NCBI RefSeq assembly: GCF_026151205.1
Contig: NC_087073.1
Coordinates: 5,293,001 to 5,357,000, forward strand
Direction: 5' to 3'
DNA from: Bolinopsis microptera
Taxonomy: Eukaryota; Ctenophora; Tentaculata; Lobata; Bolinopsidae
DNA length: 64,000 bases
Part shown: positions 51,179-63,409 of the stretch, in pieces
Layout of the letters: each line of letters opens with the position of its first letter
How positions within the stretch are numbered: the first letter of the stretch is position 1
Notes under the pieces: generated by a model
What the model saw: only the letters and a program-made list of their open reading frames with translations
Told to the model about the DNA's origin: nothing
The model's database searches: none
Made by a program: the position numbers and the translations under genes

Positions 51179-53223
51179 TTGATTCATTCACAGAGCATGG
51201 TCAACTGTCATGCAGTTTCTGTGAAGTTACATGGTGGAAAGACTCTGACATTTCCAGATGACAAACCAGTGCTTGAAATTTTAAAAGCCTGCGCCTCATC
51301 TTTGGATATATCAGCTCATTACATTACCCGCTTTACGATCCAAACAGAAAATGGTCTTCTCCTGCCTTACAGAAAGGGCATACCGAATAATGCTGACACA
51401 TTGACCTTATTCGCTTTTGATGATTTACCTCTTGATGAAATGCTGCATAACAATGTGCCATGTTTTATGTACTACTTCAATCAATGTAAAAATCAGTTCT
51501 TGAATGGAGATCATGTTACATGTGATGTGAATAATGAAACAAGCATGTTGCTGCACAGGGAACTATTTCTTGTGTTCCTCAGAATAAATGGGCTGTCTTT
51601 GAAGCGTCCTGAAGTTGGGAAGACCTTAAGAAAGTACATTTCTATTTTCAAAATAAATCTTGCTGACGAGAAAAGTTTCCTTGTGAATGTCACAAATGCT
51701 ATCACTGAACTGGAAAAATGTTCTGTAAAGCAACACATGCTGAACTTTATTGAAAACTACAGATTGCACGCTCTTCTTGGAATGAAAAGATACACCAAAT
51801 TTGTTGGCATTGAAGTTGCTTTTGAAATGCAGCCTATATTTCTTAGTGAAGTGCTTATCAGTGAAAAATCAGTTCAGATTTTATCACCTTCCAAAACATT
51901 AAAACTTCAAGATATCTCTGCAGTTTCCTCTCATCACTCGTTGAAGGTTGACCTTTCTATGGCTGATGGGAGTCACTGCATTCTTCATTTGCCATCTTTT
52001 GTTTCGTTTGAAACATTTCTCACTGTTCTTGATCATTATGTTCGACTTCAAAATCGGGACACATCATGTCCATTGTCCTCAATAGTTGAAATTCCTACAG
52101 AATTTTGTGTGAATGATACTGAGAATCAGTTTGAATGGCTAAAAGAGCCCATTGTTCCATTTGAAGATATATCATCCAAAGAAGTTAAATTGGCCCTTGA
52201 AATTTATGGCAAGTCTTCTGGCTTATATGGTTTGATTAAAAATGACCATCTGTTCAAATCAAGTAAAGGTACAATATACATTCTCATATACTGTGTAGAA
52301 AATACTGTTTGCGAAAAGATAATATGCTGCAAAGAGGAAATGTATCATTTTGAAAACTCTCCACATTTGCGGTACACATCCATACCTGCTCTTATTCGTC
52401 TCTGCAGATTGGGTCTTGCATCATCTCCTTGTAAGACATATTTGCTGACCAAGCAAATTAATGACTCACTATTGTCAGACATTCAATATCCAGAGGTTAG
52501 AGACATTATTATTTCTCAATCAGACCTGTCAGCTCTCTACCTAGCACAGGAGACTTGGTTGGCTACCATTTACAGGGGCAAGCTTACTACTAAGCAACGC
52601 ATGATCACACATTTTGCTTACAATAGCATGCTCATTTCTGACGAAGCCAGAAAGCTATTTTTTCTGAAGCTAGTGTCCTAGCTAAAGTGGAGAGTGAAAA
52701 TGTTCTACAAATTCTACATCTTTGTGTGTCTCTTGATGCTACAGCAACTAAATACATTACAGAAGACATACCCTTTTATACACTCCATGAACATTTGAAG
52801 ACAGAGTACATTCCCACATATGCACGTCTTGACATGAATATCAGAATAAGTGAAGACTGCACGGAAGGTCCAATGGCATTTACATTGCTCTTTAAATATG
52901 TCAGGGACATAGTTGCAGGATTAAAATTTCTTCACAACCACAATATTGTCCACACTCTTCCTGCACCCCAGCATATACTGTTGGACCAAGTCAGCAACAA
53001 ACTGAAGCTTTTTGATGCAGGGTTTTTTGGAAAACTCTTCACATCATCATCACATCCAAGGCATATCATTCAGCAGTCCGAGAGCTTTGAAGTATCAGTT
53101 TTACGATGGATGTCAGAGACTAGCATATTTAAGTCTGAAGCTCTTAACTCGACTTATCAAGACAGGTACCCATATGCCATTTTCTCAAAAATAACTGTTG
53201 ATATAATATATAGAGAACAGTAA
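51179..53223 (+). pseudogene. Truncated, frameshifted JAK copy (FERM-SH2-pseudokinase)
   Basis: A first frame of 500 codons (51179-52681) covers a FERM-like region, a degenerate SH2 and the start of a pseudokinase. At about 52648-52660 one base appears lost: the first frame runs into a stop, while the next frame carries on in kinase text (IFSEASVLAKVESENVLQILHLCVSL, HNIVHTLPAPQHILL, LKLFDAGFFGKL) until 53223. It has no HRD (HTLPAPQ) and DAG replaces DFG, as in JAK JH2 domains. It ends close to where exon 1 of the downstream JAK ends (YAIFSKITVDI versus PAFSVSID), and the splice donor there is not conserved. No tyrosine kinase exons follow before the next copy. Best read as a tandem duplicate of JAK exon 1 that has decayed. 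A sequencing error at the frameshift is the alternative. Confidence 0.8.
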
Positions 53224-53625
53224 TGTAAAAATACAGAGAAATCATAGCCGGTAGAATTTTCTTTCATCAATAATTGTGGGCACGATAAATTGGCCAGTTG
53301 CCTCTAAATGTCATAAGTCAGGTATTTTGAACCTTAAAATACTGTTAGCAGGAGGAAGGGAAGCTGGAAAGGGGGAGGGCAGCAGCGGGGGCTAGGCATG
53401 ATCACACAATTATGATATTATACTAATGATAAATGAAAACGTTAAGGCAAAGACTAGGGCAATAGTGATATTGAAATATTAGTGGATTATATTGTAATTC
53501 AGGCTTTGATAATGAACTACGGTTCACAACATTCTTCTAATAATAATCATTCTGTAGCAGTATGATATGGAAAGGATGACATTGCTGGAAGACATAACCT
53601 GGACGCCTCATGATATGAATCACAT

Positions 53626-56600
53626 ATGACTTCGTTGCAGCAGTGTAAATTCATCAAACTATTTCCTGATGAGAAAATCAAGATTACCGAAGGATCTTCT
53701 GTTTACAGTCTCATGCAAGCATGTGCAAAGCAGATAGAAATTTTACCAGAGTCCTTCAATCTTTTTAGGATTGTTCAGAAGAGATCAATTTTGCTCCCTT
53801 ATAGAAAAAAGCTTCCAAACTGCAGTAAAAGTAACTGTCCTTTAACATTCAGAGTTATCGATTTCAATTTTGATCTAGAAGGATCATGTTTCAAAGATGT
53901 TTCCCTTTTGAACTACCTTTATCATCAAATTGTGTTCGATCTATTCTGCGATCCCAGTGCAGTTGATTGCAATTCATCCATCTTGGAAGTGCTCGCTGCA
54001 GATATTTCAAAAATTTTCCATCAATTAAGCTGTCAGAACTTAAAAGAAGCATATGATCTTTACTTTGAACTTTACGAGTCAAGATTGCCTCTGAAAAACC
54101 GTTTTTCTTTTGAGAAGTTTCAGAATAGTTGCAGCAAAATAAACACTTCCTCAGAATTTTCATGCTTAGTTCACATTGTAACTGTTTATGTCAAGGAGAT
54201 TTACTCCGATCTGGATGTTATGAAAAGGACCTACAACGCCAAAATGTCTAATAAACCTTCTGGTGTGAAGGGAAAATCATTAGAAAAGAAGTTTATTTTA
54301 GAAGTTTCTTCAAAATATGTTAAAGCTAAGTCAGATGATAAACAACATGAAGATATCTTCTTCTTAAAGCAGGATAAACAATCCTCTGAAAACAGTGCCC
54401 ACAACAAGATACTACAACGTATCAGTTTTCAAGAAAAAACTTCAGTCTCTCTTGTCTACAAAATGGGCACTCAGTGTGACCACGCACCTGTTGTCGTGTC
54501 TTTCAAAAGCACCAAAGAACTGGAAGCGTTTGTGTCCCTTGTTGATTACTACTTCTATTCAGTGTATCCTTATAAATTCTTGATATATAAGTTTCATGAC
54601 ATCAAAATTGATGAAAACTCCGTTCAGCATATACCAGACACAAGTTTTAATCTTATCAACCGTGATCCTCATGTGTCACATTTCATGGATCTGGAGGATG
54701 CTAAAAATGGTCTACAGAAGGTCCTTAAACATACCGGCTCATATACCATTGTCAAACCATCAAAAAACAATTCTTTCCTTCTTCTCTACACTATCCAAGA
54801 CAAAATTACTCCAAAACAAATATTTCGCCGTGATGGGTTGTATCGAATTGTTGGCAATGAAGCATGCCATTCAAGAACTATCAAAGCATTTGTGGCAATT
54901 CTTAAACCTACAGTCGACGGCCGGAGGGTGAACTTGGACAAGCATATGTCAGACTCTGTACTGATTGATGTTCTCACGTTTGGTCACTTTCGTGCAAATA
55001 TTCCACCAATGCTTGTCAGCATCAAACACCCATACATTCACTGCTCTTACACCCACAAAACTTACGAGGGAAGCTTTGAAGACCTCAGTGGACATGAAAC
55101 AAAATGCAAAGTGATAGAATTCTCAGAACTCGTAGACAGAAGGTGGTTTACTGAGCTCTACACTTCCCTTCTCCAAGTCACCAAAGATAGCATCGTCAAA
55201 TACATTGGATTCTGCAAACTTGGCAAAACACCAAGAGTATATGCTTTTGTCAATTATGATGCCATGATTTACCTGGACAAGTTTCTTGAAGAGTCGCCTC
55301 CCGCCCCCTATATCTCTCTCTCTATCATCCAGCAGATTGCGTCTGCTCTTGAGAAACTTCACAGCTTCAAAATAGAGCACAGCTGTCCGGCACCTCATCA
55401 CATTCTAATTGATACCTTATCCTGTCAGTCAGCTTACGAAACCCCTCAATTCGGCATCAACATTAAACTCACTGATGTTGGATTGTCTAAAATGATGTTT
55501 CTGAAGGAACCGTCGAAGAACCCTTTTTGTATCAAAAACCCTTTCTGCACAAAAGATGGACAGTTTGAGCTGAGATGGCTACCTGAAAGCTTCTTGATGC
55601 ACCCCTCGCCAGCTTTTAGTGTCTCTATTGATAGGTAAATAATCAGATCCGCCCAGTTGAGATGTGAAACTTGTATTCTCACCCTATTAGTGTAAGGAGT
55701 AATAGTTGTAACACCTTGTCATGTTCCGTCATATAATCAACAGATCTCACGTTTTTAGTGCACTTAGCGATCTAATTAAAATGTAAATGCACAAAAGGTC
55801 TTATCTTGTGGGTGGACAAATCTGACAATTCGAGCCAGTGGGTGGGTGTCTGCAATAACTTGGAAAAAGTATGAAGAAAGTAAGATATTAGAAATCTTAG
55901 TAATTGCCAGGTGGGGTGAGAATACAATTTATCTCACTCACAAGGGTGTGGTACCACACTCACAAGGGTGTGGTACCACACTCATAAGGGTGTGGTAATA
56001 TGATCCTTAATGTTCATATTAATTTTGTTGGCTACGATTTCTCTGTATTCTTAACAAGAATACCTGCACTGATTTGTTGTGTTGTATACAACTTAACATA
56101 TATCTATTAGTACCGTAATACGGTGTTGTATTACTTCTCTCTGCCTGTGTCCATATATAATACTCATATAATATTAACTATATAATAGTCTACCTATAAT
56201 AATTACTGTTTGAATCTATCAAATCAAGTTACATTATGAGAAAAACATAGATATTAAATATCTTTGTATCATGCAAATAAGAGAAAAGGTTTTACTAGTA
56301 ATAATAAATAAAATAAATTTAATAAATAATAGTTTTGTCGAATAAACACGTGACTATATTTTCCAGGTGGGTGTTTGGAATTACGGTGTGGCAAATATTC
56401 AACAACGGTAGCATTCCACTGGGAAAGCATTCCAACGAGGAATTGCTCAACAGATATCTGAAGATCAAAGAACAGCAAAACTGTGGTAACATGGCATCTA
56501 ACATACCGTTCCAAGGATGGTTTCCTCTCAAATTGGACATTCCTAAGCAAGACGATCTGACCGTTAATAAGAAAATACAAAAGCTTGTCAACTACACCAT

Positions 56601-59600
56601 CACCGATCATCTTAATGACCAGGTTACTTACATGATTTTCTAAATCACTAATTGTAAATCACTTAATTTTATAGTAGAGGGCTGAACTCTTTTCGGGGAC
56701 TCTCCAAGGTAGAACAAAAAATATTCCGAGCCCAAACATTCAGACTGGGAAATCATCCTTTTGGCCACGCCCGTACTTACTTTGGAGAGATTCGTAGATT
56801 CCTAGATACTGGGTCATCGAATAGTTCGACCGCCCTTGCAGCATCGCTAAAGAAATCGTAAAGAAATTTGGATATGCTCAAATTAATTGCAGTGGCCATA
56901 TTTATGTACAACTTACGAAGCAACATATACCAAAAAAATCCTAATTTTGGAATTATTGTCAGTCCTTATTTGGAAGTCTCTAGGCCCTCCTAGCCCAAAA
57001 TCCTGCATACGCGTTTTCTGATTACCGGAAATCGGGAAATTAGTCTTTCGCCAATAACTCGAAAAATGAGTTAGTTTAAACCTAGTTTTTTCTAGTCTGA
57101 ATTGTTGGTCTATAGACCTAGGAGAAAACCCAAACAAATAAAATGTTCGGTGCTCTTCTCATTTCCTGCATAACTGACCAGACTAATAATAACATTCAGT
57201 GTAAATGTAAAAAGATTTTAAATCTCGATGATAATTGCGGTAATTATATTTATAACACCTGTCACAAGTTGAGACGATAACTTCCATGAGACTAGTACTT
57301 TAAATATGAAATAGCTCAATAATGATTGCGGTCATTTAATGTGGGTTTTGATATATAAAGTCGAGACGAAAGATTTCATTTTCATTACTCGAATAGATTA
57401 ATATATTAATAAGTAATCAACTTCAAGCCATCTGCATCAATTATAACACCTGTCACAAGTTGAGACGAGAACTTCCATAAGACTAGTACTTTTAATATGA
57501 AATAGCTCAATAATGATTGCGGTCTTTTAATGTGGGTTATGATATCTAAAGTCGAGACGAAGATTTCATTTTTATTACTCGAATAGATTAATATCTTAAT
57601 AAGTAACCAACTTCAAGAAATCTGCATCATTCGTGGTAAGTACGATTAGGCTTATGGCCTCCTTAGGCTTATGATCTCCTTAAATGAACTGCAAAGACTT
57701 GCTCTAGAAAATTATGCCCATCAATCTGCGTTCTCAAACCACAATAGAACAAACACTCCTTCAGAAACGATCTCTTTAATGCTTCACAGATGGTTCCAGA
57801 TAAATCTTATAAACCCCCATGATAACAACTAGTAACTGGCAGTGGTGTTAAATTTCAAATCTTTCAGGAAGATGCGTTTGAGGAAATAGCAGACTTGTTT
57901 AACAACGACGTCTTCCCTCTTGATAGAAGCGTCAACATCTACGAGAAACTTGAGAGGAACACTGAGATGAAGATTGAGAAGAAAGACGGAAGATTGTACT
58001 TCAGGAGGCAGCAGATCACTGCTCCCTCTCAGCCCAGTGTGTACTCACAGAGCCTGGATCCGGTCTATGATTATGGGGATAGCAATGTGTTCGATGTTCA
58101 CACTGACTGCTCGGACGGAAGTGACTATGTACGTTTGTTATTTTTTCACCTCAGATTTTACTTGGGAAATTAAAAATTTCTTAAAATTTAACTGTTTTGA
58201 AGGTCCATGTTCAGTAAAAGTTAAGAGAAACCATGTCTTTAGAACTACCTGGTTGATTAAACACAACAAATTTTCAAACAATTTATTGTGCTCCAGCTTT
58301 ATCTCTCTCTTTTTCAGAGCTCATCTATCGATTGTGAGAACGTGGATCCAGAAACAGACTTTTCAAACTCGGGACCCGTTCCAGATTGGTATCATCAAGC
58401 TACAACAAGTGATGCTTTCAATTACTTTTCTGACAACTGTGACAACAGTGATCCATTCTACAACGACGAACTTTCTTTCACTCTTCTGCAGGAATGCGAA
58501 CTCCAAAATCAGGTGGGTTCAACTTTAGCCTAGAGGACTGTTAGGTCCATATATATTAGTATCTATAATAAAATTATCATATTGTTGTAATGATGGTTTC
58601 TCCTTTTTCTAACCTTCCAAATTACTAAATAGTCCACCATTTTCTGATCACCATTACTAATAACCCCTAACTAAATCCTACTTGTTTCACAGTTGCACAA
58701 GTTTAATAATAAGAAGTGGGAATCCTCCTTCTACAAGCTAGGTGAGACAGTGGGAGCAGGTAACTTTGGGGAGGTCTGTAAAGCTATAGTCCAGGATAAC
58801 GAGAGGATACCTCCTGAGCTACGCCGACGTGAAGTTAGTCTTGTTAAACTCTGACTTTTAATCTATTAACAAAATTAAATGTACTCTTGAATTTATTCAG
58901 TTAAACAACGTTTAAAACTTCCTTGCTAAGTAAGAGCTGTTTTGGCACTGATTTATATTGTTATATCACCACTACACTACCCTATACGTCATCTTACCTT
59001 CCAGATCGCTGTGAAAATATTTTCCCTGCCCGCCGCCCACGACAACGCTATCGAGACAATAGTTCAAGAAGCCGAGAACATGTTGAGATTGGAACACAAT
59101 CGGATTGTGCCGCTCTATGGGATCAGTTCTTCTCTGGAGAACAAGGAGATACACATCATCATGCCGTTCTATCAGATGGGCAGCTTGAAGAGCTACATTA
59201 GGCAGTTCCATAATGAGCTCAAGGTAATGTGTGGGTATAAATACTAATATACTATATAATAAATACTACTATAATAATACTACTATAATATAGTAGTGGG
59301 AACTTATAACTGGTTAGATAATGTCGGAGAGATGGTTTTGAAACACCTTTGAAGTTTTATTCGTTGTGTGTCTACATTAATATTCATACAAGAGGACAAG
59401 GTGGACTAGTTTCGCATTGATCTGATATAATTAAATCTGATTTAATATAGTTATACAGAATTTAACCGACACTGGTCTAGGAGAAGGATCTGTGTCTGTT
59501 TGGTCTACAGATAGCTGAAGGAATGGAGTATCTGAACAGCAAGGGGTTTGTTCACAGAGATCTGGCGTTGCGGAACATTCTTGTCGTTAGTCACAAGAAC

Positions 59601-60965
59601 GTCAGGATCGCAGACCTGGGACTAACTCGGGTGAGTTACGGTTGGGTAATCACATAAAAGCACGTACAAGATTTTAAGGTCGTCACTCCTTCACGCTACT
59701 GATCCCCCGTACGTAAATATAAAATCTGGTTCTTTAATTTTTAGTTCTTCTATTGACAGACTCGATTTAATTTTAGTTGATAGAAAAGTTATCACTTTTA
59801 ATGAAAGTCTAATTCAGAAATGTAATGCACAAAATTCTGCTGCAAACTATTATTATACAAGGACGTTTGTTGAGTTTGAATATTTTGAACGGCTGTGCAA
59901 AACCCGATAAAATTGTGTAAAGGTTACTGATTTCTAAGTATGAAAATAGTATCAGCAATAAAATGTATTACGATTTTGGGATAAAGTATGCGAACTATTT
60001 TACGGAAATCTGACTAGCTAAAAACGCGAGTTTTTAACTTTGTAATATGGCATATGCTGTGTTAATTTCTAGACTGTTCTATTTTAACCTTAGTTCTGCA
60101 TTTATCGATGTAGGTTCTTATTGTACGTGTTCCGTCCATATTTCAAGCGATTGCTCTCGGAAATTTAGTTGAGATCTAAAAATTACGCCCAAATATTTAA
60201 ATGATAATATTATGTCAGTACCTGTTTTTTTAATCATAATATTAATTCAATATCAAAAAAAATCCTGGAGTAAAAATCTAATTGAATGCGGTCTCTGAAA
60301 TAATCTGATTGAATCAGTATCCAGCAAATGATTAGATGGTGGTGCGCTGAAATTCAAAGAAAATGTCGCCTGGAATTAGCACTAGCTCACCGCACAATTA
60401 TAAACTGATAAATTTGTTCACGTCATCCTGCCTGTTATATAATCATCATATTCAGAACGGGGTAAAATACCAGAACTACTCTTATTTGTGGATAGTATCA
60501 ATGTGATAATAAATTATTTCATTAGTTAATTAAGCATTTATGGTAATTAATTAAAATATGATTGTGAACTGTAAGGTTCAAAATACAGGTATAAAGTATG
60601 TGTGCTATATAATAACAGTCAGAAACTCGGGCATGGTTAGCAACCTACCTTGTGTTGGTTTGTGCATCATGTGAGCAGGACAAAAACACATTATACTTCA
60701 TAATATGTATATTCACAATATCATACAGGGTGGAATTAAATATCAGAACTTCTATTATTTTGTGAACAAAATTATAATATATACCCTCGTTTTTCAGGGC
60801 GTGGTAAAAGACCAGGACTACTACTATTTTGTGAACAAGTCAATGAAAGCGGGCCTCCCAACCCTCTGGTATCCCCCTGAATTCTTCAACAAATCAAAGT
60901 ACGACAAGTACTGCGACGTGTGGAGTTACGGTGTTACCATGTTCGAAATGTGGTCCAATGGAGAA
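53626..60965 (+). CDS. Janus kinase (FERM-SH2-pseudokinase-tyrosine kinase), 3' end not found
   Basis: Exons: 53626-55634, 56367-56622, 57868-58128, 58318-58512, 58693-58833, 59005-59223, 59511-59630 and 60798-60965, in phase for 1123 residues. Residues 1 to about 330 are FERM-like; about 345-440 a degenerate SH2 whose FLVR arginine is absent (GSYTIVKPS); about 450-755 a pseudokinase ([11 protein letters not shown] in place of HRD, DVG for DFG). After an acidic linker comes an active kinase: GAGNFGEV at 928-935, AVK lysine 958, HRDLALRN with D1044, DLG with D1062, and an activation loop DQDYYY at 1074-1077 like the paired tyrosines of JAKs, then WYPPEFF and [13 protein letters not shown]. The C-lobe end (some 60-80 residues) needs at least one further exon, not seen by 64000. 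JAKs sit on cytokine-type receptors and phosphorylate STATs. Which JAK, I cannot say. Confidence 0.9.
55920..55996 (+). repeat. Three-copy tandem repeat in JAK intron 1
   Basis: The unit cactcacaagggtgtggtacca is present three times in a row (22 bases each; the last has cactcataagg). Each unit ends in a small palindrome, ggtacc. Intronic, non-coding. Confidence 0.75.
57251..57632 (+). repeat. 191-bp direct tandem duplication in JAK intron 2
   Basis: Two copies, 57251-57441 and 57442-57632, both running tataacacctgtcacaagt to catctgcatca-type ends, with about a dozen differences. No coding content. A recent local duplication. Confidence 0.85.
59631..60797. other. JAK intron 7
   Basis: AT-rich intron between the HRD/DLG exon and the activation-loop exon. 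Near 60446-60490 and 60730-60790 fragments such as ggggtaaaataccagaactactcttattt and ggtggaattaaatatcagaacttctattatttt resemble the start of exon 8 (gtggtaaaagaccaggactactactatttt). They look like decayed copies of that exon. Confidence 0.6.
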
Positions 60966-62590
60966 GTAAGTCCCATCTCTTAAAGTCATAATTTGCATTG
61001 TTATAAAAATATCGAGATTTTAAGTGTTTAATTTTAGCGACCGTCTGTGCTAAACATTATCATTTGTACACAGTTTTTGAATTTATCTGGGACTTCTAAA
61101 CTTTTAAAACACCCTCAAACTCTTCATAAATCACATCTGTAGAAACGTGAGATCTGTAGAAACTACCGTGGCTCGGTTATTGAGTCAGCCTCAATGGTAG
61201 ACAGCCTCAAGGGTTGCCCCCTACTAGGCCAGGTTATTGGTCACGTACATTTAGTCACGCATCTCCAGTCTCGACTCAGTATAATAGAATGCAGTGTTCA
61301 GCAAGGAACATTGCATTGATATCAACCCGTTTATATCAAAATTCAATGTTTAAATACTGCATAAAATTGGCCGATGTCAATTGGCTTAACCAATGAGCTT
61401 ATACCTTATGTGTACGTTTTATCATTGTGTCGAATTTAAATTTGCTTCTCTACCGAAACCAAGAAGATACTGATAACCTACCGACCCTAGGCATTATAAA
61501 GCTGCTTCAAATGTTATGTGCCTTCGAAGTAAATTTGGTAATTGGTTCTGTGTAGGACGCTGTGGTTGGCAAAGAATTTATTTAAGGTATGATTTGACGA
61601 TTGAATTGAGCGCGAACTAGGTAAGATGTTCCTTGAAGTACCAAGGTGTACACTAGGTAATGTGTTCTTATAGTTTTCTGAGTTCCCTGAACTTTTATAT
61701 CTACCGGCCTGTGTTCTAAAGTAGCAGACTGAAATGTTAAGTCCGAAGTTCAAGTGTAATACTGTAACATATCACATAGACTTTGGAATGTTGACCTGAG
61801 GGGATCATTACAAACCAACTGTTAATAAATAACACATTGCCTGGTAAACCGGCACTTCATTATTGAGTATAATTGCAGGCAGCCTCGAGGGTTGGTCCTC
61901 TTGTGACTCTTGACAGAGGTGCAGTGGTCACGCACCGCGGTGGTCACGCACCAATATTACAATACAACAACAATATCGAGCATACCCTAGATCCTAATTT
62001 ATCTCAAATATGAGCAACATTGATTGGATCGAATTAAAAACTCCCTCTTCACTGAAACTTCAAGTCGAAATGATGTGTCCCTAATAAACATTAACATATT
62101 GTAGAGCCAGCCGCAGATTTAGTATATAATACTAGCAGGAACCCGTCTAACCCTAAAATGGTGTCAAGACTAAAGAGACTAAAATAATTATTACCTATTT
62201 AATTCGCGTTTTTGACACCACCAGGACTCCAAATTTTGGGCACTAAAATTCTTATTCCTTGGCCAATTTTTAAATTTTTCATGCTATTTTGAAGGCCATT
62301 AAAGCATTTGACCCAGTCAACAAAGGTTCAGCTTTATATCTTTTACGGTTTTTGCGGAACGTCGTGTTAAAGTTGATGCCGTGATGTCAGTAAAATGGTA
62401 AGGATATATTATATTATATGTAGTAGTAAGATAGTAGTATCTAGTACAGAGTACATAGTACATATGTACAAAGTATATTAGTATATAGTAAATGGTATGT
62501 AGACCGGTCTGCGAAGCAAATTACGACTAATTGTAGAGATAAGAACAGGATAGAACCAATAATTATTTTGCAGAACATCCAAGATATCCT
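60966..62590. other. Downstream of the last JAK exon found; repeats only
   Basis: No kinase C-lobe exon is visible. Near 61180-61215 and 61880-61900 a phrase gcagcctcaagggttg / gcagcctcgagggttg recurs, followed by ggtcacg phrases. A dispersed repeat is at 62142-62410. No gene supported. Confidence 0.5.
62142..62410 (+). repeat. Dispersed repeat, inverted copy of 47468-47735
   Basis: It runs from gcaggaacccgtctaaccctaaaatgg through ttaattcgcgtttttgacacca and tttttgcgga to gtcagtaaaatggta. It matches the block at 47468-47735 in reverse complement. Confidence 0.7.
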
Positions 62591-63409
62591 TTGGATAGGC
62601 AGAGGTATTGTACAGACCACAAGAAATGTGATAAATTACACAAATGTTCCCAATGCTTTACTGTCCGGAGACCTACTAAAAGTAAAGATCGTTATACATC
62701 AAGTGTATACATGTATACAAGTCTGATGTTCTTACGCAAGCTATTTAGCATGTTCAGGAAAGAAAAAATAGCAGATGCGACCAAAATCATAGAACTACAA
62801 GAGAAGTTACTCACTAAGCAAGAAGAAGATATGGCAAAAATCAATGATTTGCAGGAGAAGTTAGCTTTGAAGAAGGATGACGAGATTGGAACTGTGAAAA
62901 TTGCAGCTCAGAAAGAGATCAAAACCTTTTCGTCTCTGTTGAAAAACGCGTGCAAAAACGCCTTTGCACCGAAGAAAATCCAAGCTGCAGTGAAAACGGT
63001 TGCCCTAGAAGATGATCGAAGTAAAAGTCTGATTATCTTTGGGCTTCCAGAGACGGAGGAAAACCTGGATGCTAAGGTATCTGGTATTTTGTTGGACCAT
63101 CTCAACGAAAAACCGAAAATTTTGAGATGTAAACGAGTTGGAAAGGACACAAGTGAACGAGTCAGGCCAGTGAAATTCATTTTGTCAAGCTCAGATCAAG
63201 CTCGTACCATCTTGAGCAAGACTAAGCTACTAAGACATGTAGACGGGTTTAGTTCAGTTTACATCACTCCTGATAGATCAGCTGCAGACAGGATGGCCTA
63301 CAAGAAAGTTGTCAACCAGCTACTCAATAAAAGGACAGCAGAGCCTGACAAAGTTCATGTTATCAGGAACTTTAGAGTCATTAGCTCGAAGAAGGAGCCT
63401 TTAGAGTGA
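62591..63409 (+). CDS. Solitary LINE ORF1-like protein
   Basis: The 272-residue frame starts at an upstream codon near 62591; the first ATG may be internal. An N-terminal cysteine/histidine cluster (CTDHKKCDKLHKCSQC) is followed by a coiled coil (about 60-115; LQEKLLTKQEEDMAKINDLQEKL). An RRM-like segment comes next (SLIIFGLPETEENLDAKVSGILLDHL, then RPVKFILSSS), and a C-terminal YITPDRSAADRMAYKKVVNQLL. This matches ORF1 of L1/L2-like invertebrate retroelements, an RNA chaperone. No endonuclease/RT ORF follows in the remaining 590 bases, so it is a truncated insertion, a lone ORF1 or a captured gene. If JAK continues beyond the window, this lies in its intron. Confidence 0.7.
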   Translation: MDRQRYCTDHKKCDKLHKCSQCFTVRRPTKSKDRYTSSVYMYTSLMFLRKLFSMFRKEKIADATKIIELQEKLLTKQEEDMAKINDLQEKLALKKDDEIGTVKIAAQKEIKTFSSLLKNACKNAFAPKKIQAAVKTVALEDDRSKSLIIFGLPETEENLDAKVSGILLDHLNEKPKILRCKRVGKDTSERVRPVKFILSSSDQARTILSKTKLLRHVDGFSSVYITPDRSAADRMAYKKVVNQLLNKRTAEPDKVHVIRNFRVISSKKEPLE

